Assembly (NCBI GenBank): GCA_964460075.1
Contig: CAYWPC010000002.1
Coordinates: 1-64,000, forward strand
Reading direction: 5' to 3'
DNA: 64,000 nucleotides
Origin: JAMBLL01 sp964460075
GTDB lineage: Bacteria > Actinomycetota > Acidimicrobiia > Spongiisociales > UBA5794
Below are positions 45,715 to 55,417 of the stretch, one piece after another (the stretch's first letter is position 1; each line of letters starts with the position of its first letter). Below the pieces are notes generated by a model, which was not told the origin of the DNA, ran no database searches, and worked only from the letters and a program-made list of their open reading frames with translations. A program made the translations under genes and the position numbers.

Positions 45715-46763
45715 GAGACCACACCCTTGCTTGTGCGAAGGACGACAGCGAAGAATGGTGCACCGAAGAACGCGGTGACGACACCTATTGGGATCTCCGC
45801 CGGGGCGACAGCGGTTCGGGCGATCACGTCTGCAAACACTACGAAGACACCGCCGAGCATGACCGACAAGGGAACCACGACACGGTACGAAGCAGACGTT
45901 ACGAGCCTGACGGTGTGCGGGACGATAATCCCGACGAATCCGATGAGTCCACTGACGGCGACCACGACCGCAGTGGCAAGCGTCGCGAAGGCTACAACAA
46001 CCAGCCTGATTCGTCCGGGCCTGACTCCCAGTGAGCTCGCCTCCGAGTCGCCGACCGCGAGCACGTCGAGAAGCCGTCTGCTGCCGACGATCACGACCAG
46101 CGATACAACGACATAGGGAAGTGTCAAGTTCACTTCACTCCATCCAGCGGTGTTCAAGCTGCCGAGGATCCACCCGTACACCTCTCGCAAAGTGTCCGAT
46201 TCGCGCTGCTGGATGAATGTTTGTGCAGCGGTCAAGAATGACGCCACGGCTACACCAGCGAGGATGAGTGTCACCGATGTTCTCCCTGATCGAACCGAGT
46301 ATCCGAGTACATATGCAAGAGCAACACCCCCGATCGCTCCAGCGAAAGCTGCAAGTGGTAACGGATCGACGACCCAACTCGTCGCGTCTGGTCCGTAGGC
46401 GATCGCGAGGATGGCTCCCAGACCGGCACCTGCACCGGCACCGAGCAGATACGGGTCCGCTAGCGGGTTCCTGAAGACGCCCTGGTATGCCGCGCCTGCT
46501 CCGGAGAGCACGGATCCCACTATGACGCCGAGAATCACCCTTGGCATGCGGATCTGCCAGAGAATCGCCTCATCTCTCGCTGTGAAACCAGAGTCGAGAT
46601 CGACACCAGGCAGTCGGTCGAGTACTGAACGAACAATGCCGATCGGTGAGAGATTGACGGCGCCGATCATGACGCCGAGGATCACAGACAGTACAAGCGC
46701 GGCAGCCGCCCCACCGACCCACCACCAATGCAGCCGAGTTTCGACAGGGCGACCGGCGTTCAT
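45711..46763 (-). CDS. btuC: FecCD-family ABC permease, BtuC type
   Basis: A 350-residue permease with about ten helices. The blocks RMPRVILGVIVGSVLSGAGAAYQGVFRNPLADPYLLG and GLIGFVGIIVPHTVRLV are the classic FecCD signatures. The ATG at 46763 overlaps the stop of the substrate-binding protein gene. Cobalamin specificity is inferred from the riboswitch and cobO. Confidence 0.92.
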   Translation of the reverse strand: MNAGRPVETRLHWWWVGGAAAALVLSVILGVMIGAVNLSPIGIVRSVLDRLPGVDLDSGFTARDEAILWQIRMPRVILGVIVGSVLSGAGAAYQGVFRNPLADPYLLGAGAGAGLGAILAIAYGPDATSWVVDPLPLAAFAGAIGGVALAYVLGYSVRSGRTSVTLILAGVAVASFLTAAQTFIQQRESDTLREVYGWILGSLNTAGWSEVNLTLPYVVVSLVVIVGSRRLLDVLAVGDSEASSLGVRPGRIRLVVVAFATLATAVVVAVSGLIGFVGIIVPHTVRLVTSASYRVVVPLSVMLGGVFVVFADVIARTAVAPAEIPIGVVTAFFGAPFFAVVLRTSKGVVS

Positions 46764-47773
46764 GCGTCTGCGAATTCGAGTTCGACGATCGAGGCGACTA
46801 CTTGTTCGACGAATTCGACGACCCGCGGACCCCACCGACTAGCGATATCGTCGTCGAGTTCAACGACGGCGCCGTCTCTGACTGCGCTCAGCGCTCCCCA
46901 TCCGGGCCTGGCAGCCAAGGTGTCGGCGCTCTGGTCACAGCACCTCGTATCTGCCAGATAAATGAGCGCCGGGTTGGCATCAAGGATGTATTCGGCTGCC
47001 AACTGCGGGAAACCGTACCCATCAGGATCGGCGGCGTCAGCAATGTTCGTCATCCCTGTAAGCGCATATAGATTGCCGACGAACGTGCCTGACGTAACAG
47101 AGAAGTAGGTCGGATCAAGTTCGTGGTAATACGTCAACGCCTCGACACCCACAGGTAGGGAGGCCACGGCCCTCTCGATGGCGGCTTCGGTGTTCGCCAC
47201 AAGTGCGACGGACTCCGCCAGGCGACCCGTTGCTGCGCCTGTCTGCTCCCACTGGCGATACGCATCATCGAGCGTACGGGCTGTCGGGTGAAGAATCACG
47301 GGGATACCGATCGCTTCGAGGCTGCCTACGACATCTCCTGGGTCGAAGGAAAGGAACACGAGATCCGGGTCGAATGAGGCGATCGCTTCGATGTTCGGGG
47401 TGAAGCCCGAGATGTCGCTCGTGGGGGCGTCTGTTGGAAAGTTGGACTGATTGTCCACAGCAACAACCTGTGGCCCTGCTCCGATCGCGAAGAGTACTTC
47501 GGTGCTCGTCGGAGATATGGATAGGATGCGCTCAGGCCTTGACTCGATAGTGACGGGACCGTTTGGTGCGTCGATCGTGACGGGAAATCCTGCATCTGGG
47601 GGTGTTGTTGACGTCGGGTTCTGCTGCACCACAGTCGTCGCTGTTTCTTCAACCGTCGATGACGTCGTTGACAATGTTTGGGGCGGTGCCGTTTCGTTCG
47701 CTGATCCAGCGAACGAACATGCAGCAGCCGTGAGCGATATGGCCACTACGAGAGGGATGATCCTTTGCATCAT
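46760..47773 (-). CDS. btuF: Cobalamin-type ABC substrate-binding lipoprotein, BtuF-like
   Basis: A 337-residue secreted lipoprotein. Residues 1-19 form a signal peptide with lipobox LTAAACS. A Thr/Ser-rich linker reaches about residue 60, then a class III periplasmic-binding-protein domain: RILSISPTSTEVLFAIGAG, DLVFLSFDPGDV and a late QSADTLAARPGWGALSAVRDG. It captures the corrinoid and delivers it to BtuCD. A cobalamin riboswitch lies directly upstream, and its ribosome site AGAAGGAGAC is within a hairpin. Confidence 0.9.
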   Translation of the reverse strand: MMQRIIPLVVAISLTAAACSFAGSANETAPPQTLSTTSSTVEETATTVVQQNPTSTTPPDAGFPVTIDAPNGPVTIESRPERILSISPTSTEVLFAIGAGPQVVAVDNQSNFPTDAPTSDISGFTPNIEAIASFDPDLVFLSFDPGDVVGSLEAIGIPVILHPTARTLDDAYRQWEQTGAATGRLAESVALVANTEAAIERAVASLPVGVEALTYYHELDPTYFSVTSGTFVGNLYALTGMTNIADAADPDGYGFPQLAAEYILDANPALIYLADTRCCDQSADTLAARPGWGALSAVRDGAVVELDDDIASRWGPRVVEFVEQVVASIVELEFADA

Positions 47774-47777
47774 GAGC

Positions 47778-47799
47778 GTCTCCTTCTACTGGAGGAGAC
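47778..47799 (-). promoter_or_regulatory. Ribosome-site-sequestering hairpin of btuF
   Basis: On the transcript strand GTCTCCT pairs with AGGAGAC, enclosing CCAGTAGA; the second arm contains the btuF ribosome site. This is the likely switch element of the cobalamin riboswitch (translational control). Confidence 0.7.
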
Positions 47800-47801
47800 C
47801 G

Positions 47802-47955
47802 TGAAGCGGTTACGAGCCCTCTCCTCCGAAGGACCGACACCCACCCGGCACCGAGGCGGCCTGGCTACCTCGATGTCGAGGATCACAGTTGCGGGACAGC
47901 GCCGGGATCTCACCGGACTTCGCTCTATGCGGGCACCCGGATATGTCCGGGGCAC
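47802..47955 (-). promoter_or_regulatory. Cobalamin riboswitch
   Basis: The transcript strand contains AAGTCCGGTGAGATCCCGGC, then GCTGTCCCGCAACTGTGA, and downstream the B12-box-like AGCCAGGCCGCC (about 47855-47866). These are the conserved core of AdoCbl riboswitches. It lies upstream of btuF-btuC-btuD-cobO. Boundaries are approximate. Confidence 0.9.
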
Positions 47956-48025
47956 GCGCCCATCCTAGTGGTCCGTCGCCGCCGCGACGCCTCTGACACG
48001 ACTCATCGGGCGGTATCGTGTCGGT

Positions 48026-48157
48026 ATGAAGCCCCTGATCGTCTTGGCCGTTGCCGCAGGCATTGCGGTTCTCATAACGCGCAGACTGCGCCAGCCCGCA
48101 ACGCTTCCCCCGCGGCCTGCCGGCTCCTGGGAGCCTGCCGACATCGCATCGCCATGA
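48026..48157 (+). CDS. Small membrane peptide, 43 residues
   Basis: An ATG frame that opens MKPLIVLAVAAGIAVLITRR, one clear helix, then a Pro-rich tail ending ADIASP. Its stop overlaps the next gene's ATG (ATGA), which supports real coupling. No strong ribosome site and no known family. Confidence 0.55.
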   Translation: MKPLIVLAVAAGIAVLITRRLRQPATLPPRPAGSWEPADIASP

Positions 48158-48873
48158 GGGTCGCACTCGATAGCGCTACTGATGTCGGTTCCCGTACGGC
48201 CAGGATTCTTCTGGCTGAAGATTCTGTTACACATCTCGGATTCATGCAGACGCTACAGGGCAGCGCTGGACGTCGCTCGGGACCCGCAGGTGAGCTTTCT
48301 TCCTACGATGTGGTCGTATCCGATGGAACCACTCGTGTGGACGACCTCGTGGAGCAAACATCGTCGAGCGGCGTTCCTCTCGTACTGTGGCTTGACGAAC
48401 CTGGCCTCAACAGGGGCCAACGCAGCGCGACGGTTGTGGCTGGCGCCAACGTCGGATCGGCTCTCGCTCCAGCACTCGCCCGACACCCATCTGCCGCGAT
48501 CACCGACTCGGATTCCGTGACCATTGCCTGGACCGAGCCAGGATCTCCTCAACGCAGGGGTACGGCCGTAGCGTTTCCTGACCCAGTCGGAGTGGTCTGG
48601 GCGAGCGAACGGTCACCTGGGAAGCTGGTGGCACGCCAGGCAGGCGAGTGGGGTGGAGCGGTTGTTCTCGCGAGAGGACCCCAAGGTGAAAGGGTCGTCG
48701 GCGTCGCGGATCACGCTGCTCACCTCGAGGCACTCACCCTCGCTGCCGTTGCACTCGTCGCAGCAGATCACGGCTACGACGAGTTGATTCAGGATGCATC
48801 CACACGAAGTAGCATGGTCTTAGCCAAGGCGATGGGCCTCGAGCTCGACATCGCCGTGTGGCGATCCGCCTGA
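48154..48873 (+). CDS. Hypothetical protein
   Basis: A 239-residue soluble protein I cannot assign. It has Rossmann-like alternation: a first strand RVALDSA, later ELSSYDVVVSDGTT and VVAGANVGSALAPALARHPSAAIT. The middle part contains TEPGSPQRRGTAVAFPDP, and the end SSMVLAKAMGLELDIAVWRSA. Such a pattern could be a dehydrogenase-like cofactor domain. It is coupled to the 43-residue membrane peptide upstream and convergent with the DUF3566 gene. Confidence 0.7.
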   Translation: MRVALDSATDVGSRTARILLAEDSVTHLGFMQTLQGSAGRRSGPAGELSSYDVVVSDGTTRVDDLVEQTSSSGVPLVLWLDEPGLNRGQRSATVVAGANVGSALAPALARHPSAAITDSDSVTIAWTEPGSPQRRGTAVAFPDPVGVVWASERSPGKLVARQAGEWGGAVVLARGPQGERVVGVADHAAHLEALTLAAVALVAADHGYDELIQDASTRSSMVLAKAMGLELDIAVWRSA

Positions 48874-48928
48874 CACATCCCAGGATCAGGCAACTGCTTC
48901 CGGTCTGGGTCCTGCGAACCGACACCCG

Positions 48929-49387
48929 CTAGAGGGGCGATTCGACAGTCTCTTCGGAACTTAACGCCGACGTCTCTGCACCGTTCGCCTGGACGTGGAT
49001 GACCGGCCGAGGCCTGAGCGGTTCAGCGGAGTTCACCTCTGGAAGTTCTTCCAACATGATGACCTCAACACCGCCTACGAGGTCTGAGATGAGGTTGTAT
49101 AGCACTGCTGCCAGCGTCAGAGCTGCGGTAACCGCGATAACCCATACGACAGCGAACATCACCACAACCCTGAAGTACAGCTCCCCGTCTGGGGTGACAG
49201 CGATCGTGAGTCTTGCGAACAACTCGACAAAGGCCTCGGGAATGCCTCGCTGGACGGCGATCGACCAGGCCACCCACACACCAAGCACCCACACGAGGGC
49301 CCCTATGACGTTGAGGACCAACGAGACCTTGAGGACGGTCCACGGATCGATCTTCCGAATGATGCGGCGTACCCGGCGAACCGCCAT
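48929..49387 (-). CDS. DUF3566 membrane protein
   Basis: A 152-residue protein with an amino-terminal basic part (RRVRRIIRKIDPWTVLKVSLVLN), two helices (about 20-45 and 78-104) and a hydrophilic tail. DUF3566 proteins are the usual neighbour downstream of gyrA in Actinomycetota. The ATG at 49387 has AAGGAGG six bases before it. Function unknown. Confidence 0.88.
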   Translation of the reverse strand: MAVRRVRRIIRKIDPWTVLKVSLVLNVIGALVWVLGVWVAWSIAVQRGIPEAFVELFARLTIAVTPDGELYFRVVVMFAVVWVIAVTAALTLAAVLYNLISDLVGGVEVIMLEELPEVNSAEPLRPRPVIHVQANGAETSALSSEETVESPL

Positions 49388-49514
49388 GAGGCCTCCTTGC
49401 AAACAACAGTCTAGAGCGAGCACCCCCCGCACTCTGCCACTCAGACGTCACACGATTGCGAATCGTTCCCTCTACTCACAGTCACCGGTATGGAGCAAAG
49501 CGACTTCCCCTCCG

Positions 49515-51947
49515 TCAGTCGTCTTCCGTCGGGACGATCGCGAGCGCGGACAATGTCGTTCCCTTCGCCAGGTTCATGACCTTGACGCCCGTCGATGGTC
49601 GCTTCTGCCGTGAGATCGACTTGGCCTCCGAACGCATGACGATGCCGTCCGAAGAGGTGACGACGATCTCATCACCGACAGAAACGGCCCGCGCAGCTGT
49701 CACATAGCCTCGAACCCTTGTTGTCTTCATGGCAATCACGCCGACGCCCCCACGCTTCTGCGCGCGGAACTCGCTCATCTTCACCCTCTTGCCGTAACCC
49801 CCCGAGGTGAGGAGAAGTACTTCCTCCGCTTCCTCGGCGACAGCGGCAGACACGACCTCGTCACCCTCTCTCAGCCGGATTCCTCGCACACCCTGGGATG
49901 CACGACCAGTCGGACGAACATCGCTCTCCGAGAACCGGATACCGAGACCGTTCTTCGTGAACATCATGAGATGTGACTCACCTGTGGTCTGGCGAACCGC
50001 AACGACCTCATCGCCTTCCGTCAGCTTGATGGCAACCAGCACCTGGTTCCTCGAGTCGTAGTCGGCAAAACGCGACTTCTTGACGAGTCCCCGTTTCGTG
50101 AACATGACGAGGAAACGGTTGGTCTCATAGTCCCTCGTGTCGATAATGGCCTCGATCGCTTCGTCGGGTTCGAGTGGCAAGACAGACTGGGTCAGCACAC
50201 CTTTGGCTGTGCGGTCCTTCCGCGGGATCTCGTGAGCCCGAATGCGGTACACCTTGCCCTTGTTGGTGAAGAACAACAGATAGGCGTGCGCCGTGGTGTG
50301 CAGGAGGTGTTCGATGACATCGTCGTCTCGCACGTTCGCCCCCTTGATCCCCCTCCCACCTCGCGCCTGGGTTCGATAGGCCTTCGAGAGTACGGACTTG
50401 ACGTAACCTGCAGCCGAGATACTGACGACAAGCTCTTCATCGGCAATGAGATCTTCGAGAGAAATCTCCCCACTGTCTGGGACGATTCGGCTGCGCCGCC
50501 GATCTGCGAACTTGTCACGGATCTCAGCCATCTCCTCACCGATCAGCACCCTGCGTTTTGCTTCGTCCCCAAGCAAGCTCTCAAGGTATGCGATCGTTTC
50601 CTCGATCTCGGCGAGTTCCTCACGCAGCTTGTTTGTCTCAAGGGCGGTGAGCCTGCGCAGAGGCATGTCGAGGATGTGATTCGCCTGAATCTCCGACAGC
50701 TCGAACCGCTTCATCAACGACGCTCGAGCCTCTTCGACGTTCTCGGATGCCCGGATAATGTGGACAACCTCGTCGATGTTGTCCAATGCAACGAGCAAGC
50801 CCCTCAAGATGTGCGCCCGTGCCTCAGCCTTCGCGAGACGGAATCGTGAACGTCGCTCGATCACTTCCAGTTGATGATCGATGTAGTGATGAACGAGCTG
50901 AGCAAGATTCAACGTTCGCGGCACACCGTCGACGAGCGCCACGTTGTTGACCGCGAACGTATCTTCGAGTTGCGTGTGCTTGAACAGCAAGTTGAGAACG
51001 ACCTGTGCGTTGGCATCCCGCTTCAGCTCGATGACGATTCGCGTTCCCTGCCGGTCCGTCTCGTCGCGAACGTCGGCTACGCCGGCGATTGTCTTGGCAT
51101 TCACGAGCTCGGCGATCTTGGAGGTGATGCGGTCCCGAGAAACCTGATATGGAATCTCGGATACAACAATCGCAATTCTGCCCTTACGAATCTCAACGAC
51201 ATCGGTGACGGATCGCATTCTGATTGACCCGCGGCCCGTCATCAATGCATCGTGAACACCCTTGTTCCCGACAATGTAGGCACCCGTCGGAAAGTCGGGT
51301 CCCTTGACGAACTCCATGAGATCGCTGACCGTCGCCTCCGGGTGGTTGAGCCCATACAGCACCGCGTCGACGACCTCACCCAGGTTGTGCGGAGCCATGT
51401 TGGTGGCCATACCCACTGCAATCCCTGTCGAGCCGTTGACAAGCAGGTTTGGGAACCGAGACGGGAGAGATATCGGCTCCTCACGCTCCCCGGAGTAGTT
51501 CTCCCTGAAATCGACCGTGTCCTCGTCGATACCGTCGAGCATGTGGGCTGCGAGTTTCGCGAGCCTTGCCTCTGTGTACCTCATCGCCGCGGGTGGATCG
51601 TCCACTGTTCCGAAGTTCCCCTGGGGATCAACGAGAGGATGTCGCGAGGCAAAATCCTGGCCGAGACGGACCAACGAGTCATACACCGCCTCCGGCGCGT
51701 GTGGGTGGAACCAGCCAACGACGTCTCCAACGACCCTGGAGCACTTTCGATACGGTGTCCCTGGCCGAATGCCGCTGTCCCACATTGAGTACAGAACCCT
51801 TCGATGCACCGGCTTCAATCCGTCCCGAACGTCTGGGAGCGCTCGCGATACGATGACCGACATTGCGTACTCGAGAAACGAGTCCTGCATCTCGCGTTCG
51901 ATGTCGATGAGTTGGAATTGCTCTTGGAAGTCGTTCTCGTTTGCCAT
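49515..51947 (-). CDS. gyrA: DNA gyrase subunit A
   Basis: An 810-residue type IIA topoisomerase subunit. The catalytic tyrosine lies in PPAAMRYTEARL near residue 126, the quinolone-region HPHAPEAVYDSLVRL near 80 has Ala where other species carry Ser, and the carboxy-terminal pinwheel includes the GyrA box variant AQKRGGVGV near 731. With GyrB it introduces negative supercoils. It lies 15 bp downstream of gyrB. Confidence 0.98.
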   Translation of the reverse strand: MANENDFQEQFQLIDIEREMQDSFLEYAMSVIVSRALPDVRDGLKPVHRRVLYSMWDSGIRPGTPYRKCSRVVGDVVGWFHPHAPEAVYDSLVRLGQDFASRHPLVDPQGNFGTVDDPPAAMRYTEARLAKLAAHMLDGIDEDTVDFRENYSGEREEPISLPSRFPNLLVNGSTGIAVGMATNMAPHNLGEVVDAVLYGLNHPEATVSDLMEFVKGPDFPTGAYIVGNKGVHDALMTGRGSIRMRSVTDVVEIRKGRIAIVVSEIPYQVSRDRITSKIAELVNAKTIAGVADVRDETDRQGTRIVIELKRDANAQVVLNLLFKHTQLEDTFAVNNVALVDGVPRTLNLAQLVHHYIDHQLEVIERRSRFRLAKAEARAHILRGLLVALDNIDEVVHIIRASENVEEARASLMKRFELSEIQANHILDMPLRRLTALETNKLREELAEIEETIAYLESLLGDEAKRRVLIGEEMAEIRDKFADRRRSRIVPDSGEISLEDLIADEELVVSISAAGYVKSVLSKAYRTQARGGRGIKGANVRDDDVIEHLLHTTAHAYLLFFTNKGKVYRIRAHEIPRKDRTAKGVLTQSVLPLEPDEAIEAIIDTRDYETNRFLVMFTKRGLVKKSRFADYDSRNQVLVAIKLTEGDEVVAVRQTTGESHLMMFTKNGLGIRFSESDVRPTGRASQGVRGIRLREGDEVVSAAVAEEAEEVLLLTSGGYGKRVKMSEFRAQKRGGVGVIAMKTTRVRGYVTAARAVSVGDEIVVTSSDGIVMRSEAKSISRQKRPSTGVKVMNLAKGTTLSALAIVPTEDD

Positions 51948-51962
51948 GATCGCTCGCTCGCC

Positions 51963-53888
51963 CTACGCGTCCAGAAACCGGACGTCTTTTGCGTTCTGTT
52001 GGATAAAGGTCCTCCTGGCGTCGACGTCGGTTCCCATCAACGTAGAAAACGTCTCCACCGCAGCGAACTGATCGGCGAGTTGCACCCGCAGCAGCGTACG
52101 TGAGGCTGGATCCATCGTCGTGTTCCACAGCTCGGTCGCATTCATCTCCCCCAGGCCCTTGAAGCGTTGAATGTTGAGCTTGCGTCCCTGGTTGGCCGCC
52201 TTGAACCGGTCGAGCTCATCGTCGTTTTGGACCCAGGTCGTCTTCGTACCGATCTTGACCGAATACAGAGGTGGTTGAGCGATGTATACGTAGCCATGTT
52301 CGATGACTTGGATCATGTGCCTGAAGAAGAAAGTTAGAAGCAGGGTGCGTATGTGTGCGCCGTCGACATCTGCGTCCGTGAGAATGATGATCTTGTGGTA
52401 CCGCGCCTTCGCAATGTCCATCTCGTCGCCGATGCCGGTACCGATGGCTGTGATAAGTGACTGAATCTCGTTGTTCTGCAACACCCTGGCAAGACGGTTC
52501 TTCTCGACGTTGATGATCTTGCCTCGGATGGGGAGAATCGCTTGGAACTCGGACGTTCTCGCCTGCTTCGCCGAGCCGCCTGCGGAGTCACCCTCGACAA
52601 TGAACACCTCTGACTCTTCCGGGTCCTTCGAGGAACAGTCCGAGAGCTTTCCCGGCAGCCCAGCGGATTCGAGCAAGCTCTTACGTCTCGTCAGGTCGCG
52701 CGCCTGGCGTGCCGCCGACCGTGCCCTTGCTGCAGACGAAGCCTTGTCCGCGATCTTCCTGCCGTCTCCTGGGTGGCGGTCGAACCACTCAGGAAGGGCC
52801 TGATTCATCGCCTTCTGAACGAAAGACTTCACCTCCGTGTTTCCGAGCTTCGTCTTCGTCTGTCCCTCGAACTGTGGCTCACGTAACTTCGCTGAGATGA
52901 CAGCAGTGAGCCCCTCGCGCACATCTGCGCCTTCGAGGTTCTTGTCCTTCTCCTTCAAGATGCCTCTCGACCGTGCGAAATCGTTGATGGCTCGCGTGAG
53001 AGAGGTGCGAAACCCCTCTTCGTGGGTCCCCCCCTCGTGCGTGTTGATGTTGTTAGCAAACGACAGGACCGTCTCCGTGTAACTGCTCGTCCACTGCAAG
53101 GCGATCGCAACCTCTGCTTGGTCGTCTGCGTGTTCGAAGTACGCGACTTGCCCATGGATCGGCTCACGGGTTGCATTCAGGTACTTCACGAAGTCGATGA
53201 TGCCTCCCGAGTAGCGGAAGGTCTCTTCATACGGTTCGTCTCCCCGCTCATCGCGGAAGTGGATCTCGAGGCCTTTCGTGAGGAAGGCCATCTCTCTCAA
53301 CCGGTTGACGACCGTCTTGGCCGAATACTGCGTCGTCTCCTCGAAGATCTCAGGGTCTGCCCAGAACGTGACCTGGGTACCCGACCGCTTCATGGGCTTG
53401 ACCTTCTTGAGTTTCGCCGTCGGCTCACCGTGCGCGAAGCTCTGCTCCCAAAGGCTCCCTTCGCGAACAACTTCGACGTGCGTGCGCAATGACAGGGCGT
53501 TGACGACCGAGACGCCGACACCGTGGAGCCCCCCTGACACCTGGTAGGCGTCAGAATCAAATTTTCCGCCTGCATGCAGCGTTGTGAGCACCGTCGTGAT
53601 CGCAGGCAGGCCCGTAACCTTGTGTTTGTCAACAGGGATGCCTCGTCCGTTATCCCTCACCCTCACACCGCCGTCGCCCAAGAGTGTCACGTCGATTCTG
53701 CTGCAGAAACCTGCCATCGCTTCGTCCACAGCGTTGTCAACAACTTCCCAGATGAGGTGATGGAGACCCCTGGGCCCAGTCGAACCGATGTACATCGCAG
53801 GGCGCCGTCGAACCGCCTCAAGCCCTTCGAGAACTTGAATCGAATCGGCTTCATAAGACGCGCTTGACGCACGTTTTCGTTTACTCAC
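51963..53888 (-). CDS. gyrB: DNA gyrase subunit B
   Basis: A 641-residue subunit. The GHKL ATPase has EVVDNAVDEAMAGF and RDNGRGIPVDKH near the amino end and the loop SGGLHGVGVSVVNALS. The TOPRIM part has VEGDSAGGSAKQARTSEFQAILPIRGKI and DADVDGAHIRTLLLTFFFR with the metal-binding aspartates. It follows dciA by about 110 bp and forms gyrB-gyrA. Confidence 0.98.
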   Translation of the reverse strand: MSKRKRASSASYEADSIQVLEGLEAVRRRPAMYIGSTGPRGLHHLIWEVVDNAVDEAMAGFCSRIDVTLLGDGGVRVRDNGRGIPVDKHKVTGLPAITTVLTTLHAGGKFDSDAYQVSGGLHGVGVSVVNALSLRTHVEVVREGSLWEQSFAHGEPTAKLKKVKPMKRSGTQVTFWADPEIFEETTQYSAKTVVNRLREMAFLTKGLEIHFRDERGDEPYEETFRYSGGIIDFVKYLNATREPIHGQVAYFEHADDQAEVAIALQWTSSYTETVLSFANNINTHEGGTHEEGFRTSLTRAINDFARSRGILKEKDKNLEGADVREGLTAVISAKLREPQFEGQTKTKLGNTEVKSFVQKAMNQALPEWFDRHPGDGRKIADKASSAARARSAARQARDLTRRKSLLESAGLPGKLSDCSSKDPEESEVFIVEGDSAGGSAKQARTSEFQAILPIRGKIINVEKNRLARVLQNNEIQSLITAIGTGIGDEMDIAKARYHKIIILTDADVDGAHIRTLLLTFFFRHMIQVIEHGYVYIAQPPLYSVKIGTKTTWVQNDDELDRFKAANQGRKLNIQRFKGLGEMNATELWNTTMDPASRTLLRVQLADQFAAVETFSTLMGTDVDARRTFIQQNAKDVRFLDA

Positions 53889-53998
53889 GGGGCTCCTTTC
53901 GTCCTCCGCGTGTGCGGGAACGCTCGGGCTGATAACACACCTGTAAGTATAGCGGCAAAACCACGAAAACCCTTTCTCCGTACGGGTAAACGGGCGAT

Positions 53999-54325
53999 TC
54001 AGTACCGGGCGATTATGACCCGAACGGACGTCACGACGTCGTCGCCATACTCCTGTGCAATGACACCGAGGAGGGCTGCCTTCTGATACCTAAGGAACGC
54101 AGCAGCTGTGCCGTTTGGGACCTCGATGAGGAGCACCCCCTCGCGGACTCCGATCGGCGTCGAGCCCCTCCAATCATCCGGAACAAAGCCGTCCCAGCCG
54201 TCAATCATGTCGGCCTGACGCACATCGATGCCGACCGCGGCGTGCTCGATCACCTTGCCGAGAATCTCGGTGATCTCGACAGGTTCATTCTTCTTACCCC
54301 CCTCGAGGTACTTCGCTCGCATCAT
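53999..54325 (-). CDS. dciA: DciA-like protein (DUF721)
   Basis: A 108-residue protein that matches the DUF721 fold: ILGKVIEHAAVGIDVRQADM, then a GVREGVLLIEVPNGTAAAFLRYQKAALLGVI segment. DciA loads the replicative helicase in bacteria that lack DnaC. The ATG at 54325 overlaps the recF stop (ATGATGA). Its place between recF and gyrB is the standard actinobacterial one. Confidence 0.88.
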   Translation of the reverse strand: MMRAKYLEGGKKNEPVEITEILGKVIEHAAVGIDVRQADMIDGWDGFVPDDWRGSTPIGVREGVLLIEVPNGTAAAFLRYQKAALLGVIAQEYGDDVVTSVRVIIARY

Positions 54326-55410
54326 GAGACCCTTCCATCTCTCACCGACCAACGGCGTCCTCCAATCGGTACTTCATTGTCTCGTGCGGTTGTGACAAAA
54401 ACCTGGCCTTGTGGCATGAGCGACAACACGCGCCCTGCACGTTCCTCGTCGAGTTCGGAGAAGATGTCGTCGAGCAACAAGATGGGCGTCTGCATCCTGA
54501 TCTCCTCGATCGCCCTGTACGCACCGACGCGCAGGGAGAGCGCGACCGTTCGTTGCTCTCCCTGGGATGCCCTCGTCCTCGTTGCCCTCCCATCTAGCAA
54601 CAGATCGGGCTCATCTCTGTGTGGCCCCACGGTGGTTGTCCTTATCTCGGTGTCCCTACCGCGGCGCTCCATAAGTGCCGTGTGCAGCGCATTCGTCAGG
54701 CCCGCAAGATTCGAAGCCTCATCGGACCCCCAACCAGAGCGGTACACCCATCGCAACGACCCTGCACCTCCAACCACGTTGTACGCATGTGCGAGACGAT
54801 CTCGAAGCTCCGTCATGACCGCCCTGCGGTGGAGCAACACCCTCGCCCCGGCATCGGCAAGCCTCTCGTCCCACACATCCAGTGTGGTTGCGTCCGTGTT
54901 TCTACCCCCCTGTTTCAGCAGCGAATTGCGTTGCCTGAGCGCCCGCTCGTAATCACCGAGGTCTGCACCTGCTTGCGGCCACAGCCTGGAAGCAAGGTCG
55001 TCGAGATACTCCCTCCTTAGGCCAGGTCCTCTCTTGATGACATCCAGATCATCTGGAAGGAAGGCAACGATCGGTATCAAGAGCAACATGTCTCTCAATC
55101 TCTGTGGCCGTTTTTGGTTGACGAGGACAGCTCTTCGCCCTGTGGTGGGGATCTCTGCCTCGACGGTCGTCTCTGTCGGCCCCCCTCCGAAGCCACCGCG
55201 AAGTACCGCGGAAGTGGCTCCATCGCGCACGAGCGCAGCATCGGGGACCGATCGAAAAGACTTCATCGCCCCGAGATAGCCGACTGCTTCGAGGATGGAC
55301 GTCTTCCCGACACCGTTATCGCCTACGAGAACATTTATGCCTGGTCCCGGCTCAAACCGCAGCTCCTCGTATGACCGAAAGTCCTTGAGATCGAGCCATG
55401 CGAGGTGCAT
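54322..55410 (-). CDS. recF: DNA replication and repair protein RecF
   Basis: A 362-residue SMC-like ATPase. Walker A is VLVGDNGVGKTSILEAVGYLG near residue 30, the signature region is RASQGEQRTVALSLRVG near 281, and Walker B PILLLDDIFSELD near 308. It helps load RecA at gaps. It begins seven bases after dnaN and overlaps dciA. Confidence 0.96.
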   Translation of the reverse strand: MHLAWLDLKDFRSYEELRFEPGPGINVLVGDNGVGKTSILEAVGYLGAMKSFRSVPDAALVRDGATSAVLRGGFGGGPTETTVEAEIPTTGRRAVLVNQKRPQRLRDMLLLIPIVAFLPDDLDVIKRGPGLRREYLDDLASRLWPQAGADLGDYERALRQRNSLLKQGGRNTDATTLDVWDERLADAGARVLLHRRAVMTELRDRLAHAYNVVGGAGSLRWVYRSGWGSDEASNLAGLTNALHTALMERRGRDTEIRTTTVGPHRDEPDLLLDGRATRTRASQGEQRTVALSLRVGAYRAIEEIRMQTPILLLDDIFSELDEERAGRVLSLMPQGQVFVTTARDNEVPIGGRRWSVRDGRVS

Positions 55411-55417
55411 GCCCCGC

